From assembly GCA_947650365.1 (NCBI GenBank), contig OX393552.1:25104164-25168163 (forward strand): a DNA stretch of 64,000 nt, read 5' to 3'. The notes under the pieces were generated by a model. The model was not told where the DNA came from and did not search any database. It saw only the letters and a list, made by a program, of their open reading frames with translations. Position 1 is the stretch's first letter. Every line of letters starts with the position of its first letter. The stretch is from Chamaelirium japonicum (Eukaryota; Streptophyta; Magnoliopsida; Liliales; Melanthiaceae). A program made the translations under genes and the position numbers. Positions 60,394 through 64,000 of the stretch are shown piece after piece.

Positions 60394-61639
60394 AGCTATA
60401 AAATCCATGTGGATATTGCGATTGTGAGCTTTTGGGAATTGACTATTAAGGCATCGCCCAGGCGCCGCCTTGGCGACTGCCCAAGTAATTTCGGGTCTAG
60501 TCGACAAGCAACCACCTAGGTGGGCGGCTGAATTAAACAAACTATTGTCTCCTGCCAGTCTTTCACTCAAATATGCCAAGAACTAACTTTGAGAAAATAC
60601 AACACAGTGAATCAACTAGAGTAGCTAAACATCATGACTCTTGACTCATTAATGGTTGAAGGAACTCAAAAACAGGAAGGTGGTGTTTTGTAGGCAGACA
60701 ATGATGTTATATTAAAATATAGCTCGTCGATTCTTGTTCGGTAATCCAAAACACCAAATGATAGTCGTCTGATTAGAAAAAATTGAACCCGTCCGACAAC
60801 TAAATAGTTGAAGCAAGTTCAAAACAATAGCATAAAACCCTAGAATTGGAAGAAAATTGAGTACACAAATATTCATTTGAATAGATATTGCAAGAGGAAT
60901 ACAATAAATAAAATACAGTCATTTTTATTTTTCAATTTGGTCACAAAAGTAAATACAATAAACTTCAATATATGCATTTGTGTGCATATATGTTTTGAGC
61001 TATTAATTTTGCCTCTAAATGATCTTCACCGTCACTAAAGTAATGTGTGTAATATCCTCCAACAAAGGCCACCAATAAATTGGTTCTAAGAAACTCTTTC
61101 CTATTGGAGAAGCTAATCTAAATATGCTTTGCTTTGTCAAAATCTGTCAACATGCCTTTTACATCCCTTTGAGGTAAAAGAAACAAAGGAAGAAAGACAT
61201 CAGAGACCTGGTAACATTGGCATCATCATTTCATTGTTTGGCTTTTGTCCTTGAGGAAGAGGAATCAATATATGAGACAATATGTTGCATGCGGTTGCAA
61301 GAGTTAAGCTCATCAATTACCATTCAGAAAAACAAGAACTGTTCTTGGATGGACAAATATTCAAAATCTGTTACTTGAAGAATTTGAAAGGAAAAAAAAA
61401 CCAAGAAGCATAAGGATTTAATCATCCAACTTATTCTCGTTGTATTTTTTGAGAAATCCCTCCGATCGTGAGGGAGGGGATTGGCCTTGATCGAGATTAG
61501 GTGTTCGGACATAAATAAGAGGTCATTAAACACTTAGCAGGAAAAAGGTGTTCAGACATATCAGTGTAATTTGATTACAAATGTGACTCTCCAACCGATA
61601 GCAGCCACAACATAAAAAGGGGGGGAAAAAATAAAATAA
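60394..61639. other. No gene recognised
   Basis: 60450-60530 has GGCGCCGCCTTGGCGAC/CACCTAGGTGGGCGG words similar to the 11.1-kb element but no ends. The rest is AT-rich without a supported feature. Confidence 0.4.
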
Positions 61640-62187
61640 AAAATGGGGCAAAACGTCTGCTCGTCGAGGACTAATTACTGCCTGGTCGCCGACAACAAGC
61701 CATTGGCAACCACGATAGCACGGCGGAAAGGGACTGGTGGTGCGGTCACGGGAACAAGACGGGTCAACGACTGGTTTGCCTTCGGTGAGGGTTGACTTCT
61801 ACCGGCTGCCCCGTTGTCGGCTAAAAGCCAACAACAGCCACAACAGCGGAGGGGGTAAGGGGTGTCGGCGTGACTGGTGGCTGTTAGCCCACGGGGCCAG
61901 GCCGAGGCTGGGTCTGTCCTCGCCAGTTAGCGCCATGGCTGCAGGGGGGTCGGGCTGGTCTCAACAATACCCAAGGATAAAAAAAAAGGGGAAATAAAAG
62001 GGGATGCGGCTGACCTTGTCGGGGAGGGGTCGTCGGCTCTGACTGCAGCTCCTCCTCGCTCCGGCTGGCTGCTCTCCTCCGGCACCTCCGCGCGCAGCCA
62101 CACACACCACGAAAAGGGAGAGAGAGATGGAGGTCGGACTGAGGGGAGGGAAAGGGGGATCGGGTTAGGGTTTTATAGGGTGAAAAG

Positions 62188-62221
<34 letters not shown>

Positions 62222-62600
62222 GGGGTCAAGGGGGGCGACGACCGATAGTGAGGTCAAAAAAAGGGGGCGGCTGATGTTGGGGATGGGGATTGGGTAGAGA
62301 GAAGAGAGAACCGAGAGAGAGTGAGAAATCAGGTGAGAGGGAGAGAGATCGGAGAGATGGGAGAGAGAGAGAGAGAGGGAGATGGACGGGTTGGGTTTGG
62401 GGTCAGGTTCGGGTTCGGGTGAGATGAGAGGGAGAGGGAGAGGGAGAGGGAGAGAGAGAGAGAAGGGGAAAGGGTTGGGTCGGGTTTGGGTTCGGGTGGA
62501 ATGAGAGGGAGAGGGAGAGAGAGAGATAGAGAGGGGATCGGGTTTTTGGGTTACAGGTTGTAAGAGAGGGAATGGAGATCAGGTTGGCTGAATATTGACT
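61640..62600. other. GC- and GA-rich block, unidentified
   Basis: GC-rich to about 62110, then a poly-G run and GAGAGGGAGA-type purine-rich sequence with GGGTTTGGGTTCGGGT words at 62385-62500. The frame at 61737-61997 lacks any recognised domain. It could be the 5' end of a gene or a repeat interior like 53230-53690. Confidence 0.35.
62190..62218. repeat. Poly-G tract
   Basis: About 29 consecutive G. Length is likely unreliable. Confidence 0.95.
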
Positions 62601-63350
62601 GAATGAATCTTATTGAGAGGGGGTTTGAGTGGGGTGAATTTAAATTTTGATAATAAAAGAGAGAATGGTTGAAATTCGGTTTGATTGGAGTACATGTCAT
62701 TCAATTAAGAGGTGTGCAAATAAGGGGATTTGAGTGGAGGGGGATCTCTTGGTACTTCGGATCAAAATATGATGGTCGAAGTTTAAAGAGAACGTGTGTG
62801 TTGTTCTATTAAGAGGGAAGGGCTTCTTGGTATGTCGGATCTCGATCCGATTAGCAAAAATAATAATAATAATAAAAAATGAGACACAGATCTTATCCTA
62901 CCCACTTGATTGGGATCAGGCGATCGAGAGAAACATAGAGGGATAAGGGGCTTGAGTCGGGGACTGGCCTAGGGTCTAAGGAACTGTGATGACCTGATCG
63001 AGTCGAATTAACAATCGAGTAAAACCTATCAGCCCTAGGTCAACATGCTTTTGGTTAGGTAACCTGCGCCGCTCAGTGATGGTTTGGTACGAGGATACAT
63101 CTAGGTCTGCAACACTCATGCAAAAATAAATAAATAAATAAATCGTGCTCATATGGACATATTACCAACGCCTTATCATCTCACGACCCGGACTCAGGAC
63201 ACCTGGTCCGGTCCAACTCAAGTGCAACCATTTATATACATCAGTATAAAATTTCAACAGAAATAAAGTTTTAACTGCTAGTAATATTTTAATAATAAAT
63301 GAATAGGGTTTTCTTAGTAAAAGTTAACACTAGAGAATCAGGCATTACAA
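62601..63350. other. No gene recognised
   Basis: AT-rich sequence with short AAT and AAAT microsatellites (about 62855-62875 and 63126-63143). No supported feature. Confidence 0.4.
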
Positions 63351-63358
63351 GGTTTGAG

Positions 63359-63515
63359 TAGGGGTGTCAACGGGTGGGGTCGGGTCGGGTTCGTGTCGTG
63401 TCGGGTCTTCTTGGGTCTACCTTGTCCAATTTCTAAACCTGGACCCGACCCGTTTATTAAACGGGTCTATTGTGTCGACCAGTTTACGACCCGAACCCGT
63501 TTAAGATGGTCATTA
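63359..63515. mobile_element. Left end of a hAT-like element (CGGGT words)
   Basis: TAGGGGTGTCAACGGGT at 63359, then GGGTCGGGTCGGGTTCGTG and CCCGACCCGTTTATTAAACGGG. The 8 bp before it are GGTTTGAG; the same 8 bp do not recur after a matching end inside the window, so the right end is outside or lost. Confidence 0.5.
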
Positions 63516-63519
63516 TATT

Positions 63520-64000
63520 GTGCTCCAAGTTGGAGATGGATTAATATAGCATGTACAATAATTGATTTTACAGTGTTTCAATATGTTAAAAAAGGTGATT
63601 AATGACCAACGGAACCATTTTTCTCCACCCCATGTTGCTCTCCCTCTTCTTCTTCAAGCTAGTTACCTGCCACTTCGAGGGTGTTCGGACTCCTACACTT
63701 CCCTGGAAACAATCAACGAAAGTCCTCAAAGTCACACTTACGTGCAAGATAGTTACAATGGAACCGTAGAACGACAGTTCTATGCAAATGCACCCCAATT
63801 CCATGGAACCAAGTAATGGAATTGCGACTTTGATTTCGAAACAGAGACTTCACTAAATTGCAGTCCGACACAGTGAGATCGATCGTTGGACTTACATACA
63901 AAATCAAGCTCACCTAAATTGTTAGAGTGGACAAGCGATGTTGGCTCAAAATCTTCTGTGACTTGAAAGCAATATGAACTAACTTGCGCTCGAAAAACAA
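63520..64000. other. Window edge, no gene recognised
   Basis: Short frames only (for example 63562-63816). I see no supported feature. Confidence 0.3.

Overview
The window reads as nuclear DNA from a flowering plant. Evidence: spliced plant genes with long introns (a Mal d 1-associated protein-like gene, a stromal processing peptidase-like fragment), an arginine-rich PPR protein gene, a plant NUP1/NUP136-like relic, a Cassandra element carrying 5S rRNA sequence, Ty1/copia fossils, plant L1- and RTE-type LINEs, and GA/CT and AT microsatellites. The repeat load and long introns suggest a woody or early-diverging angiosperm, but I cannot fix the species.

Layout. 1-13.6 kb is a repeat nest: a broken copia fossil (about 735-5945, minus) next to an L1-type LINE ORF2 remnant that holds a foldback MITE; a hAT-like element (7465-8887) with a whole Cassandra element inside it; a SINE with an 18-bp target duplication; a second hAT-like element (11110-12198); and foldback MITEs. 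13.8-18.9 kb is a two-exon host gene on the minus strand (Mal d 1-associated protein family, 204 codons) whose exon-2 splice acceptor lies in an exact 67-bp tandem duplication. 19-25 kb holds MITEs, a LINE ORF1 split by a hAT-like element, a 98-bp tandem repeat and long CT/GA tracts. 25.8-32.7 kb is a nearly full-length copia fossil with about 95% identical LTRs, sitting among hAT-like ends. 32.96-34.49 kb is an intact single-exon PPR gene. 35.0-37.3 kb has an RTE-LINE tail and a frameshifted 3' part of a NUP1/NUP136-like nucleoporin gene.

37.6-46.3 kb is repeat DNA: a foldback element lodged in AT microsatellites, a purine-rich minisatellite, zones of reiterated short words, a 63-bp tandem array hit by two insertions, and a hAT-like element of GATACGATAC-type words. 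48.3-58.8 kb holds seven exons of a stromal processing peptidase-like gene that lacks its catalytic N-terminal exons and part of one exon; its 7-kb intron contains an RTE LINE which itself contains a hAT-like element. 59-64 kb has one more clean hAT-like element, a G/GA-rich block and an open hAT-like end.

The main system-level pattern is a guild of short nonautonomous hAT-like elements. Eight can be closed by 8-bp target duplications (seven exact, one 7 of 8). Most share one of two terminal patterns (TAGGGGTG or CAnnGTT), while each carries its own reiterated subterminal word. Two of the insertions can be read back to an uninterrupted LINE coding sequence, which confirms the boundaries independently.
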